The notes under the pieces were generated by a model. It saw only the letters and a list, made by a program, of their open reading frames with translations. It was not told the origin of the DNA and searched no databases. Made by a program: the position numbers and the translations under genes. Below, piece after piece: positions 1 through 8,636 of a DNA stretch of 64,000 nt. This DNA is from Pseudomonas sp. WJP1. Lineage in GTDB: Bacteria; Pseudomonadota; Gammaproteobacteria; Pseudomonadales; Pseudomonadaceae. The stretch is taken from assembly GCF_028471945.1 (NCBI RefSeq), contig NZ_CP110128.1:2530501-2594500 (forward strand). Reading direction: 5' to 3'. Within the stretch, counting starts at the first letter, position 1. Every line of letters starts with the position of its first letter.

Positions 1-65
1 AAAGCTTAGCAGGCAAAATGTCTCGCATGACCTGGGCGAAGGATCCAAGGCGCAGACCGCAAAAG

Positions 66-92
66 AAAAAGCCCGACACTAGGTCGGGCTTT
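66..92. terminator. Bidirectional rho-independent terminator
   Basis: Stem GCCCGAC (71-77) pairs with GTCGGGC (83-89) around a 5-base loop, with an A-run on the left and TTT on the right. It can stop a transcript entering from before the window and one leaving leftward. No gene could be recognised in bases 1-65. Confidence 0.75.
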
Positions 93-194
93 CCAATCAC
101 GTAGCCAAATCCCTTTGGCTGACTGCAGTGTGCATGGCCAGTGTGACGAACGCGTGACGGGAGTGCGCACATCACGTGCAGGCCAGATTTTGTC

Positions 195-398
195 TCAATG
201 GAGCGTCTTGCGACTCTCTCCAATCCTGATCCGGTCAAGCGCCCGGTTTAATGCGTCCAAGGCATCGAGGAGGGCTTTGGCCTCAGCTTCCCTGTCATCC
301 CCCCATAATCGTTCAGCCATTTTGTTCAGGGCCTGGATAGCTCTTTCAATGTCCGCAGCGGTTGCTGTTGGAGTTTCTGTCTGGCGCTTCTTTGACAT
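195..398 (-). CDS. Small hypothetical protein, helical
   Basis: This 67-residue ORF begins at an internal ATG giving MSKKRQTETPTATAADIE; a longer ORF to 464 exists but its extra 22 residues look random. The sequence is charged, alanine/leucine rich and predicted helical (AIQALNKMAERLW, AKALLDALDALNRALDRIR), like a small dimeric or DNA/RNA-associated helper. No known domain was recognised and the ribosome binding site is weak, so function is unknown. It ends near the terminator at 66-92, which suits a leftward single-gene transcript. Confidence 0.5.
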   Translation of the reverse strand: MSKKRQTETPTATAADIERAIQALNKMAERLWGDDREAEAKALLDALDALNRALDRIRIGESRKTLH

Positions 399-640
399 GG
401 TCAAAATTTCTGTAGTAAGGGCTCGACAACGCCGACGATCCTGAATTTTCGGCGCACATCCCATAAGGATAAGCTGGGTAGCTGTCTGGTGTTGCCGAAT
501 TCATCCTTGAATCTCCATGATGCCTTGCAAGGCCGCCACGTGGCATAGTTGCAAGCAAGGTCGGGGTGATTCGGTTTGTAGAGTTTTGCAAAAGGCGCTC
601 CGGTGCCCTATGCGCAATTTAGTCAATGCAGGAAATGTAA

Positions 641-823
641 ATGAGCGATGAGATTGATATTCCAGAGCCCGAGCACGACCATCTGCTCGATCACGAATTC
701 CACGATGAGGAACCTTGGGTTGAAGTAGACGCTCAAGGCATTCTTGACGATGAAGACGAAGAAGAGGATGACCTGGACTACCTTGATTCGATTGATCAAG
801 AAGACCAGGACGACAATATCTAA
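641..823 (+). CDS. Small highly acidic hypothetical protein
   Basis: A 60-residue protein that is about half Asp/Glu, including the run DDEDEEEDDLDYLD. An AGGAAA ribosome binding site sits at the right distance before the ATG. There is no signal peptide or membrane segment, so it is probably cytoplasmic and disordered. Such proteins can mimic nucleic acid or bind cations, but nothing here proves either. It converges on the terminator at 846-872 and the next gene reads toward it from the other strand. Confidence 0.6.
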   Translation: MSDEIDIPEPEHDHLLDHEFHDEEPWVEVDAQGILDDEDEEEDDLDYLDSIDQEDQDDNI

Positions 824-845
824 CAGTTTGATGAATCCGGGACTT

Positions 846-872
846 AAAAAAGCCCGCGCTGAGCGGGCATCT
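846..872. terminator. Rho-independent terminator between convergent genes
   Basis: GCCCGC (852-857) pairs with GCGGGC (863-868). The six A residues at 846-851 become a U-tract on the minus strand, so it is strongest as the terminator of the minus-strand gene at 890-1198. Confidence 0.8.
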
Positions 873-889
873 GAATGTTCCGAACTGAT

Positions 890-1198
890 TCAGGCACCTG
901 ATTCCGGGTCGCTCGCGGGCAGGCCGCGAGCTTCCTTGTCATTTTCGTCCTGATCGTTCATCTGTGGGGCGGCGTCAGGATCGTCGACGCGACCGCGTTG
1001 TCCTGCTACCGGATGCTCACCCGACACTGAGTCATTGGCATTCACATCCGTCATCTCTTCATCGACAGGCGCTTCATCGTCCGGCGGCAATGGCACCTCG
1101 GCCCCATCCTTCCTGGGGTCATGGCCGGTTTCGTTGTCCGTTGTCCGCGTTACGTCCTGCTGCGACCTGTTGCCCAGTGCATTCTCGTCAATGTCCAT
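890..1198 (-). CDS. Hypothetical disordered acidic protein
   Basis: A 102-residue protein rich in Asp, Glu, Pro and Asn (for example VPLPPDDEAPVDEEMTDVNAND) without hydrophobic segments, so probably soluble and intrinsically disordered. The start has a good CGGAGAA ribosome binding site (ACGGAGAACCAGC before ATG) and the gene ends at a strong terminator, which supports it being real. Composition resembles small stress or general-hypothetical proteins common in Pseudomonas, but I do not recognise a family. Confidence 0.65.
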   Translation of the reverse strand: MDIDENALGNRSQQDVTRTTDNETGHDPRKDGAEVPLPPDDEAPVDEEMTDVNANDSVSGEHPVAGQRGRVDDPDAAPQMNDQDENDKEARGLPASDPESGA

Positions 1199-1312
1199 GC
1201 TGGTTCTCCGTTCTGATGCGCGGGATGTCCGTGCTTGTACATGAGAGACAGCGGCGCATTGCGAGTGCCGGGCTTTGGACGAACGGCGAGTCTGGTCTAG
1301 ACCGGAAGGCTT

Positions 1313-2050
1313 TCAACGCTCCCAATCGAAACCCGGTTCAGGATCAATCGGCGGGTAGCACTCCAGCGTTGCGATATCCAGCAATGTGAAATGACCGTCC
1401 ATCCAGCCGCCTGTGTCGATGTGGTACACGTTGCCGAGCACTACCGCTTGCTTGAGTGGAGTATGGCCGACCACCAGGGCGCGAAGTCCTTCGACGCCTC
1501 CGGTGTCCCCGATCTGGATCCGGGTGCGTGACCACATGCAGCGCAGCTGCACCAGTCGCAGCTGCTTGTCGCTTTCAGGCGATTCGAGTTCGTTGCGCAG
1601 CAGATCCCATGACGGCACGGGGCAATCGGCGTGAATGATCCCGACCAGTCCGCCAGGCGTCTCGATCTCGATGGCAATCGGCAGCTCGGCGAACTGCAGC
1701 GCGAACGCTTGCTGCTCGAACGGCGACAGCTCGGTGAACCATGATCCGCCGTTGCAGATCCAGCTGAAGACGTCGCACGTGTCGAAGTGCACCACGAAGT
1801 CGTCATGGTTGCCGCACACCGGGTGAAACCATGGCTTGGCAAGCCAGTCCAGGGCGTCTCTGCACTCGGGTCCACGATCGATCAGGTCTCCGACGCTGAA
1901 CAGGCGGTCGACAACAGGATCGAAACCGACCGCATCCAGCGCAGCTTGCAATCGGGTGAAGTGCCCATGAATGTCACCTGCCGCGAAATCCCGACCAGCG
2001 GTGTTTGCAGCGAAGCGCTGGATGCGCGGCACCTCGATGGTTGGGGTCAT
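1313..2050 (-). CDS. Metallophosphoesterase, PrpA/PrpB-like Ser/Thr protein phosphatase
   Basis: The 245-residue protein carries the ordered signature of the PPP phosphatase family: GDIHGH near residue 26, GDLIDRG near 54 and GNHD near 80, with later metal-ligand histidines (IIHAD; VVGHTP near 195). These ligands bind two metals that activate water for phosphomonoester hydrolysis. The size and motifs match bacterial PrpA/PrpB or lambda-phosphatase-like enzymes, acting in the cytoplasm on phosphoproteins or other phosphoesters; the substrate cannot be read from sequence. It is monocistronic and divergent from the exported RcnB-like gene at 2218. Confidence 0.9.
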   Translation of the reverse strand: MTPTIEVPRIQRFAANTAGRDFAAGDIHGHFTRLQAALDAVGFDPVVDRLFSVGDLIDRGPECRDALDWLAKPWFHPVCGNHDDFVVHFDTCDVFSWICNGGSWFTELSPFEQQAFALQFAELPIAIEIETPGGLVGIIHADCPVPSWDLLRNELESPESDKQLRLVQLRCMWSRTRIQIGDTGGVEGLRALVVGHTPLKQAVVLGNVYHIDTGGWMDGHFTLLDIATLECYPPIDPEPGFDWER

Positions 2051-2165
2051 GGGGTACTCCGGTGCGGCAGAAGGCGTTGCTTTTGTTACTGCTCGATCAT
2101 CGCTTTAGCATGCGCCAGGGTTGTGGCCTGTGTCACAGTGGATTGTTTAAAATTTGGCATGGCTT

Positions 2166-2177
2166 CGCTTCGAAGCG
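2166..2177. promoter_or_regulatory. Perfect 12-bp palindrome in the leader of the RcnB-like gene
   Basis: CGCTTCGAAGCG is a perfect palindrome about 40 bp before the ATG at 2218. It could be an operator or a small RNA hairpin in the 5' leader. No regulator is identified. Confidence 0.3.
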
Positions 2178-2217
2178 TCTACATTCCAGGGAATACTCCC
2201 TTTCTGAGAGAACGGAT

Positions 2218-2679
2218 ATGTTCAGAAAACGCTCGTTGATTGTCGCTATTACGTGTATTGCATTGGTTTCTGGCTCCGCGCCGGCATTGGCCGATCCAGG
2301 TAATGGCAAGGGGCAGGGAAACGCAAAAGGCAATTCGCAAAACAGCCAGGAGCATGGCAACCAGGGCAACAAAGGGAAGCATTCTGGAGGCAGTGATTGG
2401 GACAATGGCCCCAGCATCAATCGGGGAAGTATTATTGGCATTGTCGATGGGCATCGGGACTACTGGAGCCCCGGACCTGCGTTACCGCCCGGCATTCAAA
2501 AGAACCTTGCCCGAGGTAAACCGCTTCCGCCGGGGATTGCCAAAAAGCTCGATGGCCGGCTGATCGGCAGTCTGCCTCATTATGACGGGTATGAATGGCA
2601 GCAGGCGGGCACCGACTTGATACTGGTGGCGATCGCTACCGGTCTGATCTATGAAGTGCTCAACGGCGCTTTCGATTGA
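2218..2679 (+). CDS. Exported RcnB/CigR-like protein
   Basis: Start chosen at the ATG preceded by GAGAGAA, which opens directly into a signal peptide (MFRKRSLIVAITCIALVSGSAPALA, cleavage before DPGNGKG). The mature part has a Gly/Asn/Gln-rich low-complexity stretch (residues 26-60), then a PGPALPPGIQKNLARGKPLPPGIAKKL module and a C-terminal hydrophobic helix (DLILVAIATGLIYEVLNGAF). The paired 'PPGIxKxLxRGxPLPPGI' pattern and C-terminal helix are those of RcnB and CigR family proteins, small periplasmic factors linked to metal homeostasis or virulence modulation. Its specific role here is not known. Confidence 0.8.
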   Translation: MFRKRSLIVAITCIALVSGSAPALADPGNGKGQGNAKGNSQNSQEHGNQGNKGKHSGGSDWDNGPSINRGSIIGIVDGHRDYWSPGPALPPGIQKNLARGKPLPPGIAKKLDGRLIGSLPHYDGYEWQQAGTDLILVAIATGLIYEVLNGAFD

Positions 2680-2774
2680 TTTCTGTTGGCGCATTCCGTC
2701 CGTCGCGAGACTTGGAACTGTCAGGGGGTTTACGCGTCATAAGGTACGCGTAATCAACCCTCACGGAAGCAATC

Positions 2775-3290
2775 ATGCTTTTTAAAAACAAGAGTCTCGT
2801 TGCTGTAATGTCATTCGCCATGATGCTTGCAGCTGCCCCCTTACTCCCTGCTGACCTGTCCATCATGAACGCCGCCTATGCGAAAGAAGGTGGTGGTGGT
2901 GGTGGTGGTGGTGGTGGTGGTGGTGGTGGTGGTGGTGGTGGTGGCGGCGGCGGCGGAAATGGCGGTGGCCACGGTGGCGGAAACGGCGGTGGTCACGGTG
3001 GCGGCAATGGTGGCGGCCACAGTGGTTCGGGTCATTCCGGCAGTAACGGCCGTGGCGAGGGATTGAACAGTGATCATGCCGGCAAGTCGGTTCGCGACCA
3101 CGGCATCAGTGGCAACCATTACGGCAGTGATCGTAATAGTGACAATGGCCACGGCACCACGACTTCAGGCATTGCCCACTCCAAAGATACGCGCGGCCTT
3201 GATAAGGCCAGGGCTATTTCGGCGTCGACGCCGGGCGATCACAACTCGAAGGGACTGAGTAAAGCCGGCGCGCCAAAAAAATCCCATTGA
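2775..3290 (+). CDS. Exported glycine-rich protein with poly-Gly tract
   Basis: A 171-residue protein with an N-terminal signal peptide ending in NAAYA-KEGG, then 23 consecutive glycines followed by GGGNGGGHGG repeats and a Ser/His/Asn/Asp-rich tail. CGGAAG precedes the ATG. The poly-Gly run is encoded by 18 identical GGT codons, then GGC. The gene is followed by a strong terminator. A second protein with the same layout (signal peptide, KEGG, Gly/His repeats) lies on the minus strand at 42027-42707. Function unknown; surface or matrix protein is a reasonable inference. Confidence 0.75.
   Translation: MLFKNKSLVAVMSFAMMLAAAPLLPADLSIMNAAYAKEGGGGGGGGGGGGGGGGGGGGGGGNGGGHGGGNGGGHGGGNGGGHSGSGHSGSNGRGEGLNSDHAGKSVRDHGISGNHYGSDRNSDNGHGTTTSGIAHSKDTRGLDKARAISASTPGDHNSKGLSKAGAPKKSH
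2889..2942 (+). repeat. Trinucleotide microsatellite, 18 x GGT
   Basis: Eighteen perfect GGT units in frame inside the glycine-rich gene. Slippage would add or remove glycines without breaking the frame. Confidence 0.95.
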
Positions 3291-3334
3291 GCGGAAACTA
3301 CCGGGCAAGCGACTTTTTAGCGGCCAGGCTTTTA

Positions 3335-3374
3335 CAAAAAAATCCCGGAGACGTCTGTTTCCGGGATTTTTTTT
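3335..3374 (+). terminator. Rho-independent terminator after the glycine-rich gene
   Basis: AATCCCGGA (3341-3349) pairs with TTCCGGGATT (3359-3368) and is followed by an eight-T run. The left A-run makes it potentially bidirectional. Confidence 0.9.
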
Positions 3375-3504
3375 GCAGCGTAGGTCGGTAAGCGTTTTAC
3401 GCAGAGCTCTCGAGGATCAGCAATAAGCAGCTAGTCTTCACCTTGGTGTTGCAGGCTCTTGCCGTGTGGACAGGAGACTGCTTTCCAGCGCAGGAGCACA
3501 GCGT

Positions 3505-4179
3505 ATGTCCAGAATCCTCTTTTTGATGTTCGCCGGCATGGTCATGTGCGCCAGCCAGGCTATGGCTGACCCCCTCAAGATCGGCATCATCGGCTCCGGT
3601 AACGTCGGCGGTACGCTGGGAACGCTCTGGGTAAAGGCCGGGCACTCGGTCATGTTTTCCTCTCGCCACCCCGAGGAACTGACGGATCTGGTCAATAGCG
3701 CCGGCCCCAACGCCCAGGCGGGCTCGGTGAGCGATGCCGCGACATGGGGCGAGGTGATCGTGTTAAGTGTTCCCTATGGCGCGATGCCAGAGCTGTCCGA
3801 ACAGCTCCAGGGCAAGCTGGACGGCAAGGTGGTGTTGAGCACCAGCAACCCGTTCAGCGGCCGTGACGCAGAGGTCGGGCGCAAGGCGCTGGAGATGGGT
3901 GTCGCCTCGGCGGACCAGCAATATCTGCCCGGAATACGCCTGGTGCGGGCGTTCAACGCCATAGGCTATGCCTCGATGAAAGACCAGTCCGGCAAAGACA
4001 AGGCGATTGCGATTTTCGCCGACGACGCCCAGGCCCGGGACATGGGCGCCCGGTTGGTGCGCGACGCCGGGTTTTTACCGGTCATTTTCCCGCTGGCGCG
4101 AGCCAATGAAGGTTTGCCGGGCGGCCCGTTGAGCGGCCTTTGGAACGAAGCCGAACTCAAGAGCAAAGTCGGTCTTTAG
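3505..4179 (+). CDS. Exported NADPH-dependent F420 reductase-like Rossmann protein
   Basis: Start chosen at the ATG after CAGGAG; an upstream in-frame ATG lacks a site. The 224-residue product begins with a signal peptide (MSRILFLMFAGMVMCASQAMA), then a dinucleotide-binding fold LKIGIIGSGNVGGTLGTLWVKAGH with GxGxxG, and SSRHPEEL, the usual NADP-phosphate-binding position of F420:NADP reductases and related NAD-binding_10/F420_oxidored proteins. GSVSDAATWGEVIVLSVPYG and VRAFNAIGY are also family positions. Export is odd for a NADP-binding enzyme because the periplasm lacks NADPH. The next gene follows after 12 bp, so they are co-transcribed. Confidence 0.75.
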   Translation: MSRILFLMFAGMVMCASQAMADPLKIGIIGSGNVGGTLGTLWVKAGHSVMFSSRHPEELTDLVNSAGPNAQAGSVSDAATWGEVIVLSVPYGAMPELSEQLQGKLDGKVVLSTSNPFSGRDAEVGRKALEMGVASADQQYLPGIRLVRAFNAIGYASMKDQSGKDKAIAIFADDAQARDMGARLVRDAGFLPVIFPLARANEGLPGGPLSGLWNEAELKSKVGL

Positions 4180-4191
4180 GAGAAATCCACC

Positions 4192-4671
4192 ATGGCTTGC
4201 GCAAATCTGTTGGCCATTGCCTGGGGTGTGTTGTTTTGCACGGCAGCGTTCGGTCAAGGGGCGGCAGACACCGATCACCCACCGGCAATACTGCCACTGG
4301 AATCCGAAACGGCCCCAAGGCTCATTGCCTATCCGCCGCTTGCCGAGCCGCTCGCTCGCGGCGTGGTCATTATCCAGTATCGAACAGAGCAGGCCAGGAT
4401 CATGCCGGTATTCGGCAAGGCGGCTGCCGATGTATCGCCACGCCTGGGTCACCTTCACGTGACCGTCGATGACTGGAAAGGTACATGGGCGCACACCAGT
4501 GAAGACCCGATCATCCTGGTCGGACTGACTCCCGGCGCCCACAAGGTCCTGCTTGAAGTGGCCGACCCGACGCACAGGATACTCACCAGCACGACAGTGA
4601 GTTTTACCGTTCCGGACAAGCAACTCGCTGCCACCCCTCACGCTGGCGATGGTCATGCGGTAAAACCGTAA
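4192..4671 (+). CDS. Exported small protein, DUF6130-like
   Basis: The 159-residue product has a signal peptide (MACANLLAIAWGVLFCTAAFG) and a mature beta-rich domain with LGHLHVTVDD and a C-terminal ...GLTPGAHKVLLEVADPTH, resembling the DUF6130 family of short exported proteins (family name recalled, not searched). TAGGAGAAA precedes the ATG, which lies 12 bp after the exported Rossmann-protein gene, so both proteins probably act in the same periplasmic process. Function unknown. It converges on the LTA-synthase-like gene with only 11 bp between stops. Confidence 0.65.
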   Translation: MACANLLAIAWGVLFCTAAFGQGAADTDHPPAILPLESETAPRLIAYPPLAEPLARGVVIIQYRTEQARIMPVFGKAAADVSPRLGHLHVTVDDWKGTWAHTSEDPIILVGLTPGAHKVLLEVADPTHRILTSTTVSFTVPDKQLAATPHAGDGHAVKP

Positions 4672-4682
4672 TCGTCGACGGG

Positions 4683-6716
4683 TTACTGGCGTACGTTCTG
4701 ATACAGCATCAATCGCGAGGTTTCATGCATGGCGCGGGTCAACCGTGACAGTCGCTTGAACTCCTCGGGGTTTTGCTCGGCGACGTTGTCCAGCGGCGTC
4801 GGTGAGGCCAGGTCATGCAGGGTTGGCGAGCTGCCGTCGTGCTCCATCTGCACCATGTAGTGTTGCGTCACGCCGGCAATCAGCGGGAAGGTGCCTTCAC
4901 GCAGCACCAGTGGAACCACGCGTTCGCCTTCGGGCGCGGGCTGCTGGATATCGCGGCCCATGCCGCTGTTGCGAAACTCCAGGCCGGCCATGCCCGCCAC
5001 GGTTGGCAGCAGGTCCACCAGGCCGACGGCTTCCTCGACCTTGCGCGTTCCGATCAGGCCTGGCGCGTGGATGATCATCGGTACCGCGTTGCTTTCCAGG
5101 CCCAGTTGCTCGTAGGCCGGGGCCAGGAAGGGGATCTGGGCAATACGGGTGTTGTGGTCGCCGAACAGCACGAAAATGGTGTTTTCGTACCAGCCGCCGG
5201 CCTTGGCGATTTCCATCAGGCGTCCGATGTTGAAGTCCAGCAGGCGCACGGCGTTGTATTGCTCGACACTGCGCGAGCCTGCGGCCTGGACCTGTTCCAG
5301 GGTAGGGTGCTTGACCTCGAACCCGTCATTGCTCTTTGGAATCGTGAAGGGACGATGGTTGCCGGCCGTTTGCACATAGGCGAAGAACGGTTTGTCCTTG
5401 GGCAGCGCTTGCAGGATCTGGTCGGTTTCCTTGAACAGGTCCAGGTCCGAGATGCCCCACACATCCACCACCGGGGATTTCCAGTCGCGCTCGTCGAACA
5501 GGCGAACGCCGTCGATGCTTTGCCGGATCAGGGCATTCATGTTGGCCCAGCCGGAGTTGCCGCCAATGGTGTAGATCTTGTCGTAGCCGGTGAAGGCATT
5601 GATCAGCGTGTTTTGCCGGGTGATCAGTGGGTTACGCGTCGCGGTTTCCTGTCGAGTGACGTCAGGCACCCCGGTAATACTGGCCCAGACGGTTTTGGCC
5701 GTCCCCGTAACCGGCACATAGAAATGCTTGAAGAACCAGCTCTGCGTGGCCAGGCGATCGATGTTGGGCGTTGGGTTGATCGGGTTGCCATAGGCCCCGA
5801 CGGCGCTGGTGCCCAGCGACTCGAGCATGACGAACATCACGTTCGGTGGCCGCGAACCGTTGATTTTGTAGGTTTGTGGCGCTTGGTGGCGGACGAAGTC
5901 GAGGGTCTGCGGATCAGGTTTGTCGACGCCCAGATAGTGGGCCATCACTGCGTAATGTTCGCGCACCTGTGCTTCGTCATAGCGCGACTGGCCGACCTTG
6001 ACGGTGTCGTAGAAGAAGATCACCGGGTTCAGGCCCAGCGCGGCGATCTGGTTATTGCCTGAGAAGAACGCATCGCTCCAGCGCAGCGGCACAGGGTTTT
6101 CGAGGTTCAGGTGTTCGACACGACCCAGGATACCCAGCAGCACCAGCACCACCATCACCGCACCGCCCCATGTCGCGGAGAGCGGGTGAATGGTTTGGCG
6201 CGGGCGGTCCAGCGTGACGCGTTCCAGGCGCACCAGGGCCAGAGTCACCAACGCGACGGTTGCCAGCCAGCCCAGTGAGATCCAGATGACCGGGTAGGTT
6301 TGCCAGACCATGTCACGGGATATTTGCGCATCCTCGATGAAGCGCAGCACCGTGGCGTTGATCCTTACGCCGAGGTAGGCGTAATGGCCAAAATCGATGA
6401 TGTAGATCAGCAGCACAGCGCTGAGGACGGCGACCAGGTACAGGCGGGCGATGCCACGCAGTAGGCGGCTGCGGACAAGGTTCCAGCGCGGGATCCAGGC
6501 CAGCAACGCCAGCGGCAGCATGACCAGGATGGCCAGGCGCAAATCGAATCGAAAGCCGATGCCCAGGGTTGTCAGCACATGATCGTCGCCCAGGGCTTTG
6601 GCGTCGAAACCGGAAAAGCCGAAAAAGAACACCACCCGCAGCAGTGCAAACAGCACAAAGGCGATCGCTGTTGCGCCCAGCCAGTAATGCAGACGTCTCG
6701 ATTTCAGCCAGCCCAT
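4683..6716 (-). CDS. LTA synthase-like sulfatase, phosphoglycerol transferase family
   Basis: A 677-residue membrane protein with about five N-terminal transmembrane helices (residues 1-200) and a large periplasmic alkaline-phosphatase-superfamily domain from about residue 290. Visible motifs are NVMFVMLESLG (metal-ligand Glu), PTPNIDRLA, GTAKTVWASITG (nucleophile Thr region) and LFGDHNTR (Asp-His metal ligands). These fit LtaS/OpgB/MdoB-type enzymes that move phosphoglycerol or phosphoethanolamine onto glycans; in a Gram-negative, periplasmic glucans or an exopolysaccharide are likely acceptors. It is the last gene of a three-gene minus-strand operon. Confidence 0.88.
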   Translation of the reverse strand: MGWLKSRRLHYWLGATAIAFVLFALLRVVFFFGFSGFDAKALGDDHVLTTLGIGFRFDLRLAILVMLPLALLAWIPRWNLVRSRLLRGIARLYLVAVLSAVLLIYIIDFGHYAYLGVRINATVLRFIEDAQISRDMVWQTYPVIWISLGWLATVALVTLALVRLERVTLDRPRQTIHPLSATWGGAVMVVLVLLGILGRVEHLNLENPVPLRWSDAFFSGNNQIAALGLNPVIFFYDTVKVGQSRYDEAQVREHYAVMAHYLGVDKPDPQTLDFVRHQAPQTYKINGSRPPNVMFVMLESLGTSAVGAYGNPINPTPNIDRLATQSWFFKHFYVPVTGTAKTVWASITGVPDVTRQETATRNPLITRQNTLINAFTGYDKIYTIGGNSGWANMNALIRQSIDGVRLFDERDWKSPVVDVWGISDLDLFKETDQILQALPKDKPFFAYVQTAGNHRPFTIPKSNDGFEVKHPTLEQVQAAGSRSVEQYNAVRLLDFNIGRLMEIAKAGGWYENTIFVLFGDHNTRIAQIPFLAPAYEQLGLESNAVPMIIHAPGLIGTRKVEEAVGLVDLLPTVAGMAGLEFRNSGMGRDIQQPAPEGERVVPLVLREGTFPLIAGVTQHYMVQMEHDGSSPTLHDLASPTPLDNVAEQNPEEFKRLSRLTRAMHETSRLMLYQNVRQ

Positions 6717-6747
6717 GCCAGTTTCCTTGTTAAAATTTCGTTGAATT

Positions 6748-7341
6748 TCAAGCGCTGCGCAGGGTGATGAGCCGGCGATACGCCCAACGTGTCCCTAGTA
6801 TCAGCAGCGCCAGGCAGCAATACAGGCCCAGCAGCGGATCGACCAGGTAATCCCAATAGTTGTGGGAAGGCTTGATCCCGACGAGGAAGGCCAGGGTCGC
6901 GCAGGTCAACATCACCACGGTCAGGTAATGACGCAGGTAGAACAGGCCCAGCGTCATCAGTGCGACGAACAACAACAGGGGCCGCGGGCTGTAACCCCGC
7001 CGGTAAGGGTCCAGGTCGCTCAGGCCCAGGGTTGCCGGGTACAGCACCAGGGCCAGCGCGGCGAAGAGGATCAATACGCTGACTTGACCCTGCCGCTCAG
7101 GCGGTAACACACCCAGCCTGCGTAAACACCCCCACGCCATGAACACCATTGAGGTGATCGCAAGGTCATCGATATGGCTGCGCAGGTAAGCGGCCAGCGA
7201 CAACCCGCCCAGCGGTATGAAGCTGGCGGCCAGCAAGGCAAGCAGCAGGGCGATGCGCCAGCCCCTGTTCAGGCCAAAAGACGGCAGTAACAGGAAGATG
7301 ACCATCGCGAAGCTGGCATGGGCCTGCCACAGGTTAATCAT
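6748..7341 (-). CDS. Hypothetical multi-pass inner membrane protein
   Basis: A 197-residue very hydrophobic protein with about six predicted helices (for example MVIFLLLPSFGL, IALLLALLAASFIPL, VSVLILFAALALVLYP, LLLFVALMTLGLFYL, LYCCLALLILGTRW). No enzymatic motif is visible. Its ATG overlaps the stop of the sialidase-like gene (ATGA type), and the LTA-synthase-like gene follows after 31 bp, so the three are translated together and likely build or modify one envelope glycan. Confidence 0.75.
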   Translation of the reverse strand: MINLWQAHASFAMVIFLLLPSFGLNRGWRIALLLALLAASFIPLGGLSLAAYLRSHIDDLAITSMVFMAWGCLRRLGVLPPERQGQVSVLILFAALALVLYPATLGLSDLDPYRRGYSPRPLLLFVALMTLGLFYLRHYLTVVMLTCATLAFLVGIKPSHNYWDYLVDPLLGLYCCLALLILGTRWAYRRLITLRSA

Positions 7342-8636
7342 TGGAGACGCTCGGCCAGCCAGGCATCGTTGAAGGTGACGTGCTTGATGAAGGTGTTGTT
7401 CCAGGAATAGACCAGGTGGTACATCCCGTCGGGACTGCGGATGAAGTAGGGGTATTCATATTCAAACTCACATTCCTGGCTTTTACACACACGTTTGTCG
7501 AGGTTGGCGAGGAATTGCGCCTCCAGCGCCCGGCGCAGTTTGCCACTGGAACCACGGAACTGTTTGCCGATGATTTCCTTGTAGACCAGAGGTGTGTACG
7601 GATCGCCTTCTGGATCCGGTGATTTGTCCAGGTCGTGCAGCAGGCGCCAGTCGTCCATTTTCGAATCGGTGACATACAGGCTCAGCTTGAAACGCCCCTC
7701 CTGCAGGTCATTGAGCGCTACCAGCAACCCGCGGTCTGGCGTGGCAACGGCCGCCAACGAGGAATTGGGGTTCGAAGGCACCAGCGGATAAGGTTCGCTC
7801 CAGTTTTGCCCGGCGTCTTCCGTGCGGCTCGCCAGGACCCGGTGGTGGGTGTCACCTGCATAACGCAACAAGGCGATGCCGCGCTGGCCATCCAGCGGGA
7901 CGATCGCCGGCTGTAATGAGTTGTTGCCGTGGCTAATGCGGAATTTATCGATCACCACACCGTCTGGGCTCAAGTACAGGTATTCGGCAAACTTGCCGAG
8001 GAATTCGTGGTAGACCGGCAGACCGATGGAGCCGTCGGCGTGAAACACCGGTGCCGACCGGACCAGGGTGCTGATGTTCAGGAAAGGTGAAGTGATCAAT
8101 TGGCGCGGCGCCGACCAATGCCCGCCAAAGTCGTCTGAAACCATCACATTGACCGCGCTACCGGCCCAGCCGCCCATGGATACGGAAACGTAGAACAGCC
8201 ACAAGCGGTTGTCCGGCGCGAGGGCAATGACCGGGTTGCCCAGTTTGCGGATGTACTTTCGCGTGCTTTGCTGGGTTGAGTCCCGGGTCGCCATGACCTG
8301 CTCCTCCCCCCACTCGCCGGTACTCAGGTTGAAACGGGCGGAACGCACCTGCACATCGGCTGCGCCTTCGCGGGTGCCAGCGAACCAGACTGCCATCAGG
8401 CTACCGTCAGGCAAGGCAGTGACCGCCGCGGAATGCACGAAGTCCACCAGCCCGGAGGAGGCGAAACGGCTGGTATAGATGGGCTTGGCTTCCTTGTCCG
8501 CCACAGCCGAGGCGGGAGCGGTCAGGGCAAAGGGCGAATGCTCGGGGGCCGGGTGGGTGATCCATGCAGCCGCGAACAGGCAAACCAGGGCAAGGTAGAT
8601 GCCGAATGCAGGAATGCCGGGAAATTTGATGCGCAT
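7338..8636 (-). CDS. Sialidase-like BNR-repeat protein
   Basis: A 432-residue protein with an N-terminal signal anchor (FGIYLALVCLFAAAWITH) and a six-bladed sialidase-type propeller. Asp-box-like repeats include SDDFGGHWSAP and TEDAGQNWSEPY; RKLGNPVIAL and GLPVYHEFLGKFAEYL are typical of the BNR_2 exo-alpha-sialidase-like family common in Proteobacteria. True sialidase activity is unproven: it may hydrolyse or bind another sugar acid. It is the first gene of the operon with the membrane protein and the LTA-synthase-like enzyme. Confidence 0.82.
   Translation of the reverse strand: MRIKFPGIPAFGIYLALVCLFAAAWITHPAPEHSPFALTAPASAVADKEAKPIYTSRFASSGLVDFVHSAAVTALPDGSLMAVWFAGTREGAADVQVRSARFNLSTGEWGEEQVMATRDSTQQSTRKYIRKLGNPVIALAPDNRLWLFYVSVSMGGWAGSAVNVMVSDDFGGHWSAPRQLITSPFLNISTLVRSAPVFHADGSIGLPVYHEFLGKFAEYLYLSPDGVVIDKFRISHGNNSLQPAIVPLDGQRGIALLRYAGDTHHRVLASRTEDAGQNWSEPYPLVPSNPNSSLAAVATPDRGLLVALNDLQEGRFKLSLYVTDSKMDDWRLLHDLDKSPDPEGDPYTPLVYKEIIGKQFRGSSGKLRRALEAQFLANLDKRVCKSQECEFEYEYPYFIRSPDGMYHLVYSWNNTFIKHVTFNDAWLAERLQ

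Noticed and set aside
4815..6062. A 415-codon plus-strand frame in the LTA-synthase-like gene
   Set aside because: It is antisense to conserved sulfatase motifs and has no ribosome binding site.
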